A DNA stretch of 64,000 bases, taken from NCBI GenBank assembly GCA_023664185.1, contig JAMPGA010000003.1, positions 159,847 through 223,846 on the forward strand, in the 5' to 3' direction. Below the pieces are notes generated by a model. The model was not told where the DNA came from. It saw only the letters and a program-made list of their open reading frames with translations, and made no database searches. Source of the DNA: Muribaculaceae bacterium. GTDB lineage: Bacteria; Bacteroidota; Bacteroidia; Bacteroidales; Muribaculaceae. This document shows positions 36,301 through 45,591 of the stretch, piece by piece; position 1 is the stretch's first letter, and each line of letters opens with the position of its first letter. Position numbers and translations under genes: made by a program.

Positions 36301-36559
36301 TGCCGTCTGAAGAGTTTGAGCTCATATACATCATGCCCTCCACACCGTTCACCTGCTCCTCGATGGGCTCACCCACCACCTTGGCCACGGTCTCGGCGTC
36401 GGCACCCGGATAAGATGCGCTCACCATTACTGTGGGGGGTGTGATGTCGGGATACTGAGCCACCGGCAGGGTCTTGACCGTCACGATTCCCACAAGAACC
36501 ATGATGATGGCAAGCACCGTGGCAAAGACGGGACGGTCTATGAAAAATTTCGACAACAT
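33380..36559 (-). CDS. RND efflux transporter, inner membrane pump (AcrB/BmeB type)
   Basis: A 1059-residue HAE1-family pump. It begins [22 protein letters not shown], has 12 membrane segments with two large periplasmic loops, the paired aspartates of the proton relay in '[14 protein letters not shown]', and the matching lysine in '[15 protein letters not shown]'. These pumps trimerise and eject drugs, bile salts or dyes using proton flow. It is the last gene of the operon, 16 nt after the adaptor. Substrates cannot be read from sequence. Confidence 0.96.
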   Translation of the reverse strand: MLSKFFIDRPVFATVLAIIMVLVGIVTVKTLPVAQYPDITPPTVMVSASYPGADAETVAKVVGEPIEEQVNGVEGMMYMSSNSSDGSYNLTVTFENGTDLDEAAVKVQNRISLAEATLPTAVKQQGLSVRTESSNIVLFIALESDDPDRYSALYLTNYAKLNIIDDLSRIDGVGGAGAFGAGEYSMRIWLDPGKMQMRGLTPADVMEMIQSQNLEVSAGSVGTPPVPTDVDFQFTLTAQGQLSTPEEFGAIILRTEADGSLLHLRDIATVELGSSSYSSIAHVSGENAGLIGIQQLPGANALDVAKRVKARLNELAEYFPEGVHYRIILDTTDFVNASIDEVLVTFVETTLIVMIVILIFLQSWRAVVIPMIAIPVSLIATFAVMKLLGFSLNTLTLFGLVLAIAIVVDDAIVVVEDCARLVQEGKLTPRQSAEKAMQELQGPIIGEVLVLLSVFIPTAFISGITGELYKQFALTIATSVAFSGFNALTFTPAMCALFLRKKENSEPRFFLYRWFNKGYNAVLGKYGNMVGSLLKHPWVAIGIYAALCLVAFWGFIKWPTSYIPEEDQGYFMTSVQLPTGATVDRTDEIMTKMSAEVLKLPEVKDVISIAGQSMMGGGSGGNMGSLFVVLKPWSQRKGKAESVDGVIAKVNEISARYQEPVIFSINPPAIPGLGMTSGLQMQILDINNLGADALAEAIATMKEKAAEDGRIAELNTQYQGSVPQYTIKVDRERAKMLGLMIEDIYSTLSQFMGGSYVNDFVLFGRTYQVTVSADAASRATIEQIPSLNVRNTQGEMVPFAAFAKVEPSEGQASVSRYNMYTTASVTGTPAKGVSSHDGIVAMEQLLKEAVGDNFSYAWTGVAYQETQAGTTITTVLLFAVIITLLVLAAQYESWTDPIAVIISMPTAILGTILGCFLMSQSISIYTQIGIILLLGLSAKNAILIVEYAIDFRKAGNNVRQAAKDAGTIRFRPIMMTALAFVFGVMPMLFATEAGAASRLALGTAVVFGMAVNAIVGTLFVPGFWELLENFREKYLSKIFASADQPAQPSGDADKGESNV

Positions 36560-36575
36560 GGTTTCAGCGCATTAA

Positions 36576-37688
36576 TCAGTTGGTTTTTACTTTCATTCCG
36601 TTTCTCACTTTCAACAGGGCTTTGGTCACATAGCGTTCGGAGCCATTGAGCCCTGAGGTGACTATGCGAAGCGAGTCGTTGTAAAGATCGCCCAGCTCCA
36701 CGGGTGTGTAGACCACCTTGTCGGAGTCGTTCACTACATACATGTATTTGCCCAACTGATCGGTGCCGATCGAGGCATCGTTCACCAGCACGGCCTTGTC
36801 CATGCGGGCATAGGGGAGGCGCACTTTCACATACATGCCCGGACGCAGCTCGTTGTAGGGGTTCTGAATCTTGCATTCAAGATTCATGGTTCCGGTTGAC
36901 TGCTTGATGTCGGGTGCCATATAGGAGATGGCACCGGTGTAGGTGTGGGGGAGAGGTTCGGAGAAAGCGATGGGGATATGCTGGAAATCGAGCGAGTCGT
37001 GAGCCTCGCGCGACTTCAGAAGGTCGAGATACCGCTGATCTTCGATGGAGAAGTTGGCCGTCATGGTCGAATTGTCGTAGATGGTGGCCAGGGTGACGGG
37101 CTGAGCTTCGCCGGTCACATAGTTTCCGGCGCTCATATTGTCGGTGGTGATCATGCCGGAGATCGGAGCTGTCACTGTGCAGTAGGCCAGATTGCGCTGA
37201 GCGGTTTCGAGGGCGGCTTTGGCAGTCTTGATGGATGCCAGGGCCTGCTCATAGTCGCTCTCGGCCTGCACCACTTCCATCTTGCTCACGGCATCGCTCT
37301 CCAGAGCCTTCTTTACGGCCTCATAATGCTCGCGGGCATAGTCGCATTCGCTGGTGGCGGTGGTGAGCGATGCCTGCGCCTGCGCCACACGGTCGGAGTA
37401 GACAGAGGGATCGATGGTGAAGAGCCGCTGCCCGGCCTTTACTGTAGAGCCACTCTGATAATCCTTGGTGAGAATCTGGCCGTTCACCTTGGCCACAACG
37501 TCGACTGAACTGTTGGCGGTGAGATAGCCGGGATATTCATTGTAGAGCACAATGTCGCGCACCTCTGGCGAGGCTACGGAGACAGTCTCTTCGGCCTCGG
37601 ATTCGGAATGACTTTTATCCGACTTGCACGAATACATAGCCGTAACGGCCACGGAAGCCGCTATCATGGGGATGAGATGGAGTTTCAT
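36576..37688 (-). CDS. RND efflux periplasmic adaptor (membrane fusion protein)
   Basis: A 370-residue lipoprotein (signal ending MYSC, Cys21) of the AcrA/MexA family. The biotinyl-lipoyl halves are 'SVDVVAKVNGQILTKDYQSGSTVKAGQRLFTID' and 'YCTVTAPISGMITTDNMSAG', flanking an alpha-helical hairpin (about residues 95-155). Beta-barrel and membrane-proximal domains follow. It bridges the pump and the outer membrane channel. It lies 23 nt after the channel gene. Confidence 0.95.
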   Translation of the reverse strand: MKLHLIPMIAASVAVTAMYSCKSDKSHSESEAEETVSVASPEVRDIVLYNEYPGYLTANSSVDVVAKVNGQILTKDYQSGSTVKAGQRLFTIDPSVYSDRVAQAQASLTTATSECDYAREHYEAVKKALESDAVSKMEVVQAESDYEQALASIKTAKAALETAQRNLAYCTVTAPISGMITTDNMSAGNYVTGEAQPVTLATIYDNSTMTANFSIEDQRYLDLLKSREAHDSLDFQHIPIAFSEPLPHTYTGAISYMAPDIKQSTGTMNLECKIQNPYNELRPGMYVKVRLPYARMDKAVLVNDASIGTDQLGKYMYVVNDSDKVVYTPVELGDLYNDSLRIVTSGLNGSERYVTKALLKVRNGMKVKTN

Positions 37689-37711
37689 ATGGTGAGTGTG
37701 ATGTGTTTAAA

Positions 37712-39088
37712 TTAGGGATTTGGCGAGCCACCGAGGGCACGGTAAAGATCGATCAGGGCTATGACAGCGTTGCCGCGGGCCGACACGCGCGAGTTGGCGG
37801 CGTTGAGCAGGTCAATCTGCGCGTCGACCACGTTAGTGAATGCCGAGAGCCCCTGCTTGTATTGTTCGATCGAGAGGGTGAGGGCCTCCTGGCTCTGGTT
37901 GTAATACTGCGAATAGATGTCGAAGGCCTCGATGGCAGCGTGATATGACACCATGGCATTGTCCACCTCACCCACGGCGTTCATCACCGTGAGGTTGTAG
38001 GCATCTATCGAAGCGGCCATCTGCTCCTTGGCCTGAGCCACGCCATATGAGCGCGAGAACCCGTCGAAGATGGTCCACGAAAGGGTAGGGGTGACGGAGT
38101 AATGGAACGTCTTGTCTTTAAACATATCTCCGGGACGTGGTGCCACGGTGCCTATCTCACCCTGCAGGGTGAGCGACGGGAGGAACTCCTTTTTAGCTAT
38201 GCCGACGGCGGCAGCCTGGGCAGCCACATCAGCCTCAGCAGCGATGATGTCGGGACGTCGGCGCAGCAGGTCGGCCGGGACGCCGGCGGGGATGAGCATC
38301 AGATGTGAAGGCATGGAGCGCGGGGTCTCGAGCGCCGGGGCTATGGAGTCGGGATACACACCAAGCAGTGTGGCTATGGCGGTGAGTCGGCTGCGCAACG
38401 ACACCTTCAGATTAGGTATAGTGGCTTGAGTGGAGAGATAGACGCTCTTGGCCTGGGCCACATCGAGTTTCGACACGAGTCCGGCCTCGTGGCGAGCTTC
38501 GGCTATCTTGAGCACTTTGGCTTGCGATTCGAGATGCTCGTTGGCAATGGCAATCTGAGCCTGCAGCATTCTGTAGTCCACATAATATGTGGCCATCTCG
38601 GCTGCCATGCTCACCATAGCAGCCGTGTATTCGGCCTTAGAGGCTCGGTATTCGGCTTTCTTGGCGCGGACAGATGCCCCGATGCGGCCAAACACATCCA
38701 GCTCCCAGCTCATATCGGCTCCCAGCGACCATGAATTGGCGTCGACCCCCGACGTGCGCGAGCGCGAATAATAGGCAGATGCCGAGAGGGTGGGCCAGTA
38801 GGCACTCCGAGCCTGCTTCACAGCCAGGCGTGCAGCCTCACGGCGATGGCTGGCCTCGAGAAGGTTGAAATTGGCTCGAGAGGATGCAGTGATGAGCGAG
38901 TCGAGCAGAGAATCCTCAAAACGTTCCCACCAGTTATCGTCCTCGGGCAGCAGCTGTTCGTGTTCGGGCTGGTAGGTCCACGATGAGGGCATGGGGGTTA
39001 TGAGTGGTGGCTCTGAGGCTATGCCAGGCATAGCACCGCAGCCACATAATAGCGTAATGGCAATGAATCGGGCGAAACTTTTTTTCAT
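37712..39088 (-). CDS. RND efflux outer membrane channel (TolC/OprM type)
   Basis: A 458-residue outer membrane factor with an N-terminal signal containing cysteines (LLCGCG) that may be lipidated. The two long repeated helical regions are visible, for example 'SSRANFNLLEASHRREAARLAVKQARSAYWPTLSASA' and 'AQAAAVGIAKKEFLPSLTLQGEIG'. It forms the exit duct of the tripartite pump. Being the first gene of the operon it precedes adaptor and pump, in contrast to the adaptor-first order of many such operons. HxlR is divergent, 164 nt away. Confidence 0.94.
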   Translation of the reverse strand: MKKSFARFIAITLLCGCGAMPGIASEPPLITPMPSSWTYQPEHEQLLPEDDNWWERFEDSLLDSLITASSRANFNLLEASHRREAARLAVKQARSAYWPTLSASAYYSRSRTSGVDANSWSLGADMSWELDVFGRIGASVRAKKAEYRASKAEYTAAMVSMAAEMATYYVDYRMLQAQIAIANEHLESQAKVLKIAEARHEAGLVSKLDVAQAKSVYLSTQATIPNLKVSLRSRLTAIATLLGVYPDSIAPALETPRSMPSHLMLIPAGVPADLLRRRPDIIAAEADVAAQAAAVGIAKKEFLPSLTLQGEIGTVAPRPGDMFKDKTFHYSVTPTLSWTIFDGFSRSYGVAQAKEQMAASIDAYNLTVMNAVGEVDNAMVSYHAAIEAFDIYSQYYNQSQEALTLSIEQYKQGLSAFTNVVDAQIDLLNAANSRVSARGNAVIALIDLYRALGGSPNP

Positions 39089-39220
39089 AATCGCAACATG
39101 AGGTATGATTGTTTAACACTTCGGTAAATCAAAAGGTTCAAAAGGGGAAAGTTTAAAAATATTAACCCTCACTTCTGCTATCTTTCCTTGTGGAAAGTGT
39201 TATAATATTGAAATTATTAT

Positions 39221-39228
39221 TAACTTTG
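39221..39228 (+). promoter_or_regulatory. -7 box of the HxlR regulator
   Basis: TAACTTTG, 24 nt before the start; the -33 region lacks TTTG. The divergent efflux operon shows no clear box in the shared 164-nt gap. Confidence 0.5.
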
Positions 39229-39252
39229 CGGTAAGCGAACCTCTCTTAGCAA

Positions 39253-39642
39253 ATGGAACAAACCTTAGAAGACATATTTAAATATGACGATCAGACGCAA
39301 TTCAACCGAAGCATGCTTCTGATTTCGGATGCGTTGGATGTTCTCTACGGGAAGTGGAAACTGCGCATACTGATGGCGATCGTCAGGGGAAACACCCGGT
39401 ATAAGGATATCATGGAAGGGAATCCGGGGTTGACCGACAAGATACTCTCGCAAAACCTTCGCTCGCTCATGGATGATGGCCTGATAGAGCGTGTGGTTTC
39501 CACGATAGGCACCTTTTCGAGGCTTATGGTGGAATATCGCCTCACACCTCACGGTGCATCGCTGCATCCGCTGATGGATGCCCTGGCGCGCTGGGGCGCC
39601 GAACACCGCCGTTACATAATCGACGGGGTGCAGAAAAAATAA
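39253..39642 (+). CDS. HxlR-family transcriptional regulator
   Basis: A 129-residue winged-helix DNA-binding protein. '[54 protein letters not shown]' (about residues 28-82) covers the HxlR helix-turn-helix, and '[21 protein letters not shown]' the dimer helix. The N-terminal cysteine common in redox- or aldehyde-sensing members is not present. Its place, divergent from the efflux operon, suggests that it controls that operon (inference). Confidence 0.92.
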   Translation: MEQTLEDIFKYDDQTQFNRSMLLISDALDVLYGKWKLRILMAIVRGNTRYKDIMEGNPGLTDKILSQNLRSLMDDGLIERVVSTIGTFSRLMVEYRLTPHGASLHPLMDALARWGAEHRRYIIDGVQKK

Positions 39643-39670
39643 TTTGCACCTGCGGCCGAACCTTTCGGGC

Positions 39671-39717
39671 CGGTTGTGTGTTATATAGAAAAAAGCAAAT
39701 TCATCCTCACACAACCG
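39671..39717 (+). promoter_or_regulatory. Inverted repeat just before the rubrerythrin start
   Basis: CGGTTGTGTG (39671-39680) and CACACAACCG (39708-39717) are perfect inverse complements, 10 bp, separated by 27 nt of AT-rich sequence. The right arm ends 2 nt before the ATG, so as RNA it could hide the start region; as DNA it could be an operator. Confidence 0.6.
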
Positions 39718-39719
39718 TT

Positions 39720-40262
39720 ATGAAAGAACTCAAAGGAACCAAGACCGAGGCCAACCTTATGGCAGCCCTGGCAGGCGAGTCGCTTGCATTCTCGAAATAT
39801 TCAATGTATGCCAAGAAGGCCAAAAAAGATGGTTACAACCAGATAGGCGCAATCTTTGCCGAAACCGCTCACAACGAGCACGAACACGCCAAGCTGTGGT
39901 TCAAAGCTCTCCACGGAGGCGATATGCCCGACACTCTCGACAACCTCTTCGACGCTGCTGCCGGCGAGCACTACGAGTGGACCGACATGTATGCCGAGTT
40001 TGCCCGCGTGGCCCGCGAAGAAGGCTTCACAGCTCTGGCCACTCAGTTTGACCTTGTGGGTCGCATAGAGCGCACCCACGAAGAGCGCTATCGCCGTCTG
40101 GCCGAAAACATCAAGGAGGGCATCGTCTTCTCGCGCGACGAAGACCGCTTCTGGGTGTGCCGCGAATGTGGTCATGTAGTCTTCGGAAAGAAGGCTCCCG
40201 AGACATGCCCCGTGTGCAAGCATCCCAAGTCATACTTCGAGCTTGAGGCTAAGAACTATTGA
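39720..40262 (+). CDS. Rubrerythrin
   Basis: A 180-residue cytoplasmic peroxide-reducing protein. The N-terminal di-iron domain shows '[16 protein letters not shown]' (Glu), '[20 protein letters not shown]' (E-x-x-H ligands) and '[18 protein letters not shown]'. The C-terminal rubredoxin-like domain has two CxxC pairs, '[29 protein letters not shown]'. Start set at 39720, where the family sequence begins ([20 protein letters not shown]). It protects anaerobes from hydrogen peroxide. Confidence 0.95.
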   Translation: MKELKGTKTEANLMAALAGESLAFSKYSMYAKKAKKDGYNQIGAIFAETAHNEHEHAKLWFKALHGGDMPDTLDNLFDAAAGEHYEWTDMYAEFARVAREEGFTALATQFDLVGRIERTHEERYRRLAENIKEGIVFSRDEDRFWVCRECGHVVFGKKAPETCPVCKHPKSYFELEAKNY

Positions 40263-40460
40263 TTTTGTCCATCCCCACCGACACAATGGTGTGGGGACTT
40301 CCTTCTGGAAATCAGACAAGTCCATGAGATTCCGACTCCCACGGGTGTCGCGACACACGGTTTGATTCGAGTTTTCAGGGGTAATCACAAAATAATCAGA
40401 TAAAAACGACCTTGATGAGGTCGAATGATACCAGAGCCGCACTGAGGTGTGGCTCTAATC
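40263..40460 (+). other. Structured intergenic region (several hairpins), RNA or repeat
   Basis: Several paired segments follow one another: TTGTC/GACAA (40265-40269 with 40315-40319) enclosing CCCCAC/GTGGGG and a TTCC-ttct-GGAA hairpin, which together make a three-way junction; a self-complementary GTGTCGCGACAC (40345-40356); CGACCT/AGGTCG (40407-40423); and a perfect 10-bp stem with one G-U pair, AGAGCCGCAC/GTGTGGCTCT with loop TGAG (40433-40456). It could contain the rubrerythrin terminator, a leader for the EamA gene, or a dispersed repeat. Confidence 0.45.
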
Positions 40461-40484
40461 ATACATGATCTCTGCGATTGAAAT

Positions 40485-41411
40485 ATGATAAACACTGACA
40501 AGAATAGGAAAGGTGGAAACTTCCTCATAGGCAATTCCTGCATACTGCTGGCCACTATATTCTGGGGCTTGAACATACCGTTTACCAAGGCCTTGATACC
40601 TACATGGATGACGGCCGACAGCATCTCGGCTGTCAGGCTCGTGGGTGGATGCATACTGTTTTGGATTGCTTCCCTATTTGTGAAGGGGCAAAGCATTGCG
40701 CGCCACGACTGGGTGAAACTGATAGTGGGCGGATTTCTGGGTCTGTTCGGCTTTATCTACCTCTTTGTCACGTCGCTCAAATATGGCGAGCCCATCGACA
40801 TATCTATCATCATGACGTTGCCACCGGTGTTTGTGATACTGATGTCGATACTGTTCAGAGGCTATCGGCCATCGTGGCTGGAGTGGCTCGGTGTGGTGAT
40901 ATCGTTTGGCGGTGCCGTGGTGGTGATACTCGATGCCGGAGGAGGCGACGAGGGGAGCCATAAGCTGCTGGGCGACATCCTGGCCGTATGCTCCACCATC
41001 TGCTATGCTTTCTATCTCTTTATCCTCGAAGGCCCCACCCACACCTATCGCCCCGTGACAATGCTGAAATGGGTGTTTCTCTTTTCCGCCATCCCGGCGC
41101 TATTTCTTGTGCCACAGATGCGCTTCCTGCCCATACTCCACACCACCCAGGCGGTGCCCTGGCTTGAGATAAGCTTCATACTGTTTTGCCCAACGTTCAT
41201 AGCCTACTTTCTGGTGCAGCCCGCCATACGCAACATAGGCTCCGAACTGGTGTCGCTCTATCAGTATCTGCTCCCCGTGGTGGCCACCATATCGTCGGTG
41301 CTTATGGGTCTGAGCCATCTGAAAGTGCTCCAGGTTGTGGCCATGGCCATAATCATAGCGGGTATGATACTCACCAATATGGGCAAACACCGCAGCCGGC
41401 TCAAAGGGTGA
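40485..41411 (+). CDS. EamA/DMT-family transporter
   Basis: A 308-residue inner membrane protein with about ten helices arranged as two EamA repeats: the first starts 'SCILLATIFWGLNIPFTKALIP', the second 'LLGDILAVCSTICYAFYLFILEG'. Family members export amino acids or other small metabolites; the substrate is unknown. It stands alone between rubrerythrin and gyrA. Confidence 0.9.
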   Translation: MINTDKNRKGGNFLIGNSCILLATIFWGLNIPFTKALIPTWMTADSISAVRLVGGCILFWIASLFVKGQSIARHDWVKLIVGGFLGLFGFIYLFVTSLKYGEPIDISIIMTLPPVFVILMSILFRGYRPSWLEWLGVVISFGGAVVVILDAGGGDEGSHKLLGDILAVCSTICYAFYLFILEGPTHTYRPVTMLKWVFLFSAIPALFLVPQMRFLPILHTTQAVPWLEISFILFCPTFIAYFLVQPAIRNIGSELVSLYQYLLPVVATISSVLMGLSHLKVLQVVAMAIIIAGMILTNMGKHRSRLKG

Positions 41412-41486
41412 TGATTGTTGCTGCGTTTATGGTCTGTTGCATCAAAAAAACCGTGTGTTCTGAAGGGAAAAATCGAAAAAATTGCT

Positions 41487-41494
41487 TACCTTTG
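41487..41494 (+). promoter_or_regulatory. -7 box of gyrA
   Basis: TACCTTTG, 72 nt before the gyrA start; no clear TTTG at -33. Confidence 0.45.
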
Positions 41495-41566
41495 TGGGAA
41501 TTTTAGCCGCTGACGAGACGCCTGTCCGGCCAGCGGGCAATCAACTTCACATTTCAATTCAGATTT

Positions 41567-44182
41567 ATGGTTGAAGAAGACCGAATTATTAAAATTGACA
41601 TAGAAAACGAGATGAAGAGCGCCTACATCGACTACTCGATGTCGGTGATAGTGTCGCGAGCCCTTCCGGATGTCCGCGACGGCCTGAAGCCCGTCCACAG
41701 GCGTGTGCTCTTCGGTATGAATGAGATGGGCAATACTTCAGACAAACCACATAAGAAATCGGCCAACTGTGTGGGCGAGGTCATGGGTAAGTATCACCCT
41801 CATGGCGACTCGTCGATTTATGGCACTGTGGTGCGTCTGGCTCAGCCCTGGGCCATGCGTTACTGCCTTGTAGATGGCCATGGCAACTTCGGTTCTGTCG
41901 ACGGCGACGGCGCCGCTGCCATGCGTTACACCGAGGTGCGTCTCGACCGTCTGGGCGAGGAGATGCTCGCCGATATCGACAAAGATACTGTCGATTTCCA
42001 GCCCAACTACGACAACTCGCGCCCGGAGCCCGCTGTGCTCCCCACACGTTTCCCCAACCTTCTGGTCAACGGTGCCTCGGGCATCGCCGTGGGTATGGCC
42101 ACAAATATGCCCACTCACAATCTGGGTGAATCAATCAACGCCTGCGTGGCCTATATCGACAATCCCGATATCGACGTGGCCGGCCTGATGAAATATATCC
42201 CCGCCCCCGACTTCCCCACCGGTGGCATCATCTATGGCTATGACGGTGTGAAGGACGCCTATGAGACAGGCCGTGGACGCGTGGTGATACGTGCCAAGGC
42301 CGAGATTGAGGCCGAGGACAATCATGAGAATATCGTGGTGACCGAGATTCCCTACAATGTGAACAAGGCCGAGCTGATAGAATACATAGCCGACCTCGTC
42401 ACAGAAAAGAAGCTCGATGGCATCGCCGATATCGCCGACTTGAGCAACTACAAGGGTATGCGTATACTCATAAAGCTCAAGAGCGACGCCAACGCCAACG
42501 TAGTGCTCAACAAGCTCTACAAGATGACCCAGATGCAGGCCTCGTTTAGCGTAAACAATGTGGCGCTGGTGAACGGACGCCCCCGTACACTCAACCTGCG
42601 CGACCTCATCAAGGAATTTGTGGATCATCGCCACGAAGTGGTGGTGCGCCGCACACGCTATGAGCTGAAGAAAGCCCAGGAGCGCGCCCACATTCTGGAA
42701 GGTCTCATCATAGCCTCGCAGAATATCGACGAGGTGATAAAGATAATACGTGGCGCCGCCGATACCCAGGAGGCCCGCGAGAAACTCAAGGAGCGTTTCG
42801 GCCTCACCGACCCGCAGACTGCTGCCATCGTGGAGATGCGCCTGCGTCAGCTCACCGGTCTGGAGCAGGACAAGCTGCGCAACGAGTATGAGGAGATAGA
42901 GAAGGAGATAGCTCGCCTGGAGCTTATCCTCGCCGACGACTCCGTCTGCCGCGCCCTCATAAAGGACGAGCTCATCGAGATACGCGACAAATATTCCGAC
43001 CCCCGTCGCACCACCATCGACTATACAGCCGGAAACTTCAACGCCGAGGATTTCTATCCCGACGACGATATGATCATCACCATATCGCACCGTGGCTATA
43101 TCAAGCGCACCAAGCTCACCGAGTTCCGCGCTCAGAATCGCGGCGGTGTGGGAGCCAAGGGCTCGGATACACGCGACGAGGACTTCATCGAGCACATCTA
43201 TACAGCCTCGATGCACAACTATATGCTCTTCTTCACCCAGAGTGGCCGCTGCTACTGGCTCAAGGTATATGAGATACCTGAATTTGCCAAGAATTCGAAG
43301 GGTCGTGCCATACAGAACCTGCTCAACCTCGAGGCAGGCGACTCGATCAAGGCCTTCATCTGCACCAAGTCGCTCGGCGATGAAGAGTTTGTCAACTCAC
43401 ACAATCTTGTCTTTGCCACCAAGCGCGGCCTTATCAAGAAGACCTCGCTCAAAGCCTACTCCCGCCCCAGGGCTCGCGGCGTGAACGCCATCGTGATACG
43501 CGAAAACGACGAGCTGCTGCGCGTGGAGATGACCGACGGCAACTCGGAGATCATCATGGCCAATCGCAACGGCCGCGCCATCCGTTTCCACGAATCGAAG
43601 GTGCGCCAGATGGGCCGTATGGCTGCCGGAGTGCGCGGCATGGCTCTCGACGATGAGAACGACGAAGTGATAGGCCTCATCTGCATGCCTCAGGACTCGC
43701 CCAACGATATTATGGTGCTCAGCGAGCGCGGCTTCGGCAAGCGCACACGCCTCGACACCGAGATCGACGGCGAGAAAGTGCCCGTCTACCGCATCACCAA
43801 CCGCGGCGGCAAGGGCGTGCGCACTATGAATGTCACCGAAAAGACCGGTGCGCTCGTGGCCATCGAGAGTGTAAACGATTCCAACGATCTCGTCATCATC
43901 AACCGCAGCGGCATCACCCTGCGCATTCATGTGGCCGACATCAAGCTGCAGGGTCGCAACACTCAGGGTGTACGCATCATCAATCTGGATAAACGCCAGG
44001 ACACCATAGCATCCGTGTGCTGCGTAGATTCGGACCCGGAGGAAGAAGTGGAACAGGTGGAAGCCCAGCCCGACATCCTGGATGAAGTGGTGGAGGAGGA
44101 GGTTATCGACGATGAAGTTGTCGACGACGATGACCTGACCGACGACGCTACCGATGAGGGTGATGACGATACCGAAGCATAA
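41567..44182 (+). CDS. gyrA: DNA gyrase subunit A
   Basis: An 871-residue topoisomerase subunit. The catalytic tyrosine is Tyr121 in '[10 protein letters not shown]'. The quinolone-binding region reads '[20 protein letters not shown]', with Ser82 (E. coli Ser83) kept and Gly86 where E. coli has Asp87. The GyrA-box is present as '[10 protein letters not shown]' in the C-terminal beta-pinwheel, which argues for gyrase rather than ParC. The protein ends in a very acidic tail of about 45 residues. It introduces negative supercoils with GyrB, which is not in the window. Confidence 0.96.
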   Translation: MVEEDRIIKIDIENEMKSAYIDYSMSVIVSRALPDVRDGLKPVHRRVLFGMNEMGNTSDKPHKKSANCVGEVMGKYHPHGDSSIYGTVVRLAQPWAMRYCLVDGHGNFGSVDGDGAAAMRYTEVRLDRLGEEMLADIDKDTVDFQPNYDNSRPEPAVLPTRFPNLLVNGASGIAVGMATNMPTHNLGESINACVAYIDNPDIDVAGLMKYIPAPDFPTGGIIYGYDGVKDAYETGRGRVVIRAKAEIEAEDNHENIVVTEIPYNVNKAELIEYIADLVTEKKLDGIADIADLSNYKGMRILIKLKSDANANVVLNKLYKMTQMQASFSVNNVALVNGRPRTLNLRDLIKEFVDHRHEVVVRRTRYELKKAQERAHILEGLIIASQNIDEVIKIIRGAADTQEAREKLKERFGLTDPQTAAIVEMRLRQLTGLEQDKLRNEYEEIEKEIARLELILADDSVCRALIKDELIEIRDKYSDPRRTTIDYTAGNFNAEDFYPDDDMIITISHRGYIKRTKLTEFRAQNRGGVGAKGSDTRDEDFIEHIYTASMHNYMLFFTQSGRCYWLKVYEIPEFAKNSKGRAIQNLLNLEAGDSIKAFICTKSLGDEEFVNSHNLVFATKRGLIKKTSLKAYSRPRARGVNAIVIRENDELLRVEMTDGNSEIIMANRNGRAIRFHESKVRQMGRMAAGVRGMALDDENDEVIGLICMPQDSPNDIMVLSERGFGKRTRLDTEIDGEKVPVYRITNRGGKGVRTMNVTEKTGALVAIESVNDSNDLVIINRSGITLRIHVADIKLQGRNTQGVRIINLDKRQDTIASVCCVDSDPEEEVEQVEAQPDILDEVVEEEVIDDEVVDDDDLTDDATDEGDDDTEA

Positions 44183-44217
44183 ACAATCAACTTACTCAAC
44201 CTAATACCCGTTTCTCT

Positions 44218-45444
44218 ATGAAAAAAATCTGTGTCCTGACACTCGGGCTCATAGCCTCAGCGTCAATCTCGGCTCAGGTCGCCGTCGTTAAGGATGGCGA
44301 GAAGGCTGTAAAGGGAGCCGACACTTATCCCGCACTTGTCGAGGCCATCAAGGTGCTCGAACCCGCCTTCACCGACCCCGAAACATCAAAGGACTCCAAG
44401 ACTTTCTGGATCCCCGGCAAGCAGGGCTTTAGGCTCTACGACGACATGCTGGTGAAAGTCCAGCTGGGACAGCAGGTGGCACCCCTCGAAATGGCCGGTG
44501 CTCTGCTCGATGGATACCACTATGGCTACAAGGCCCTCGACGTGGATACTGTAGTCGATGCCAAAGGCAAGGTGAAAACCAAACTCTCAAAGGAGATCAC
44601 CAGCCAGATAGCCGGACACCTCAACGACTATATCAACGCCGGATCTTACTTCTGGGACGCTCAGAAATATCCCGAGGCCTATGAGTGCTTCACAGCATAT
44701 CTCGAGACACCCATGAACCCCCGTCTCGGCTCACTGGCTCCCAAGATGCCCGCCGACTCGATGAGAGCCCAGATTGAATACTATCGCGGTCTGGCCGCAT
44801 GGCAAGGCGAAATGCTCCCTCAGGCTGCCGATGCCTTTGAGAAAATGATGGAGCTCGGATATCCCGACATGCAGGCATATGATTATGCCTACTCCGTGGC
44901 ATATCAGCTGGGCGACGAGGCCAAGAAGCTCAAATATTCGCAGATAGCCTACGATAAGTTTGGCTCAGCCAAGCCCGACTTCTTCCAGCGCATCATACAG
45001 TCGTATATCACTGCCAAAGACTATCCTACAGCTATCAGTAAGCTCGAGGAGGTCATTGCAGCCGACCCGACCAACGCCAACTATCCATATCTGCTCGGTG
45101 TGCTCTATGACGACCAGGGCGAGAAAGAGAAGGCTATGGAGCTCTTCAAGAAGGCTTACGAGCTCGACCCCTCAGGCGCAATGTACAACTTCAGCTACGG
45201 CACAGCCCTGCTGCAGAAGGCCGAACGTCTCGACGAGAACACCAAAGACATGAGCCAGGCAGAATACAACAAGTTCCGCGCCGAGACCATGAACCCCATG
45301 CTCAAAGAAGCCGCCAGCTATCTTGAGAAGGCTTATGAGCTCGACCCCGACAACATGCACAACGCTCTCACCAACCTCAAGATTATCTACTATAACCTCA
45401 ACGATGGCGAGAACCTGAAGCGCATAGAGAATCTGCTGCTCTAA
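44218..45444 (+). CDS. Exported tetratricopeptide-repeat protein
   Basis: A 408-residue protein with a signal peptide (MKKICVLTLGLIASASISAQ) and several TPR units, for example 'AGSYFWDAQKYPEAYECFTAYLE', 'YRGLAAWQGEMLPQAADAFEKMMELG', 'YPYLLGVLYDDQGEKEKAMELFKKAYELDP' and 'MLKEAASYLEKAYELDPDN'. Such periplasmic TPR proteins usually bind partner proteins. The gene follows gyrA by 35 nt and may be co-transcribed; a strong hairpin ends the unit. Confidence 0.88.
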   Translation: MKKICVLTLGLIASASISAQVAVVKDGEKAVKGADTYPALVEAIKVLEPAFTDPETSKDSKTFWIPGKQGFRLYDDMLVKVQLGQQVAPLEMAGALLDGYHYGYKALDVDTVVDAKGKVKTKLSKEITSQIAGHLNDYINAGSYFWDAQKYPEAYECFTAYLETPMNPRLGSLAPKMPADSMRAQIEYYRGLAAWQGEMLPQAADAFEKMMELGYPDMQAYDYAYSVAYQLGDEAKKLKYSQIAYDKFGSAKPDFFQRIIQSYITAKDYPTAISKLEEVIAADPTNANYPYLLGVLYDDQGEKEKAMELFKKAYELDPSGAMYNFSYGTALLQKAERLDENTKDMSQAEYNKFRAETMNPMLKEAASYLEKAYELDPDNMHNALTNLKIIYYNLNDGENLKRIENLLL

Positions 45445-45464
45445 TCTCAGCAGACCCAACAAAT

Positions 45465-45514
45465 ATAAGACCTGTAAGTCAGCTTTATATAAAGCCCTGA
45501 CTTGCAGGTCTTAT
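45465..45514 (+). terminator. Long hairpin terminator after the TPR gene
   Basis: ATAAGACCTGTAAGTCAG (45465-45482) pairs with 45497-45514 across all 18 positions, one as a G-U pair, with a self-complementary loop (CTTTATATAAAG). It starts 20 nt after the stop; the tail is TTATTATTA. Confidence 0.75.
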
Positions 45515-45554
45515 TATTAGATATAAGCTGCTTTAAGTAGATGACAAAATGACT

Positions 45555-45586
45555 GTTGTGAGACTCGGAAAGATTTTGTAATTTTG
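45555..45586 (+). promoter_or_regulatory. Promoter of the DUF1599 gene
   Basis: GTTG at 45555-45558, 20-nt spacer, TAATTTTG at 45579-45586; the start codon is 5 nt on, so the leader would be nearly absent. Confidence 0.6.
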
Positions 45587-45591
45587 TCTTT

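Noticed and set aside
40230..40442. 70-codon minus-strand ORF between rubrerythrin and the EamA gene
   Set aside because: It overlaps the structured intergenic elements and the rubrerythrin end; the reading frame looks like a by-product of the hairpins or a repeat.
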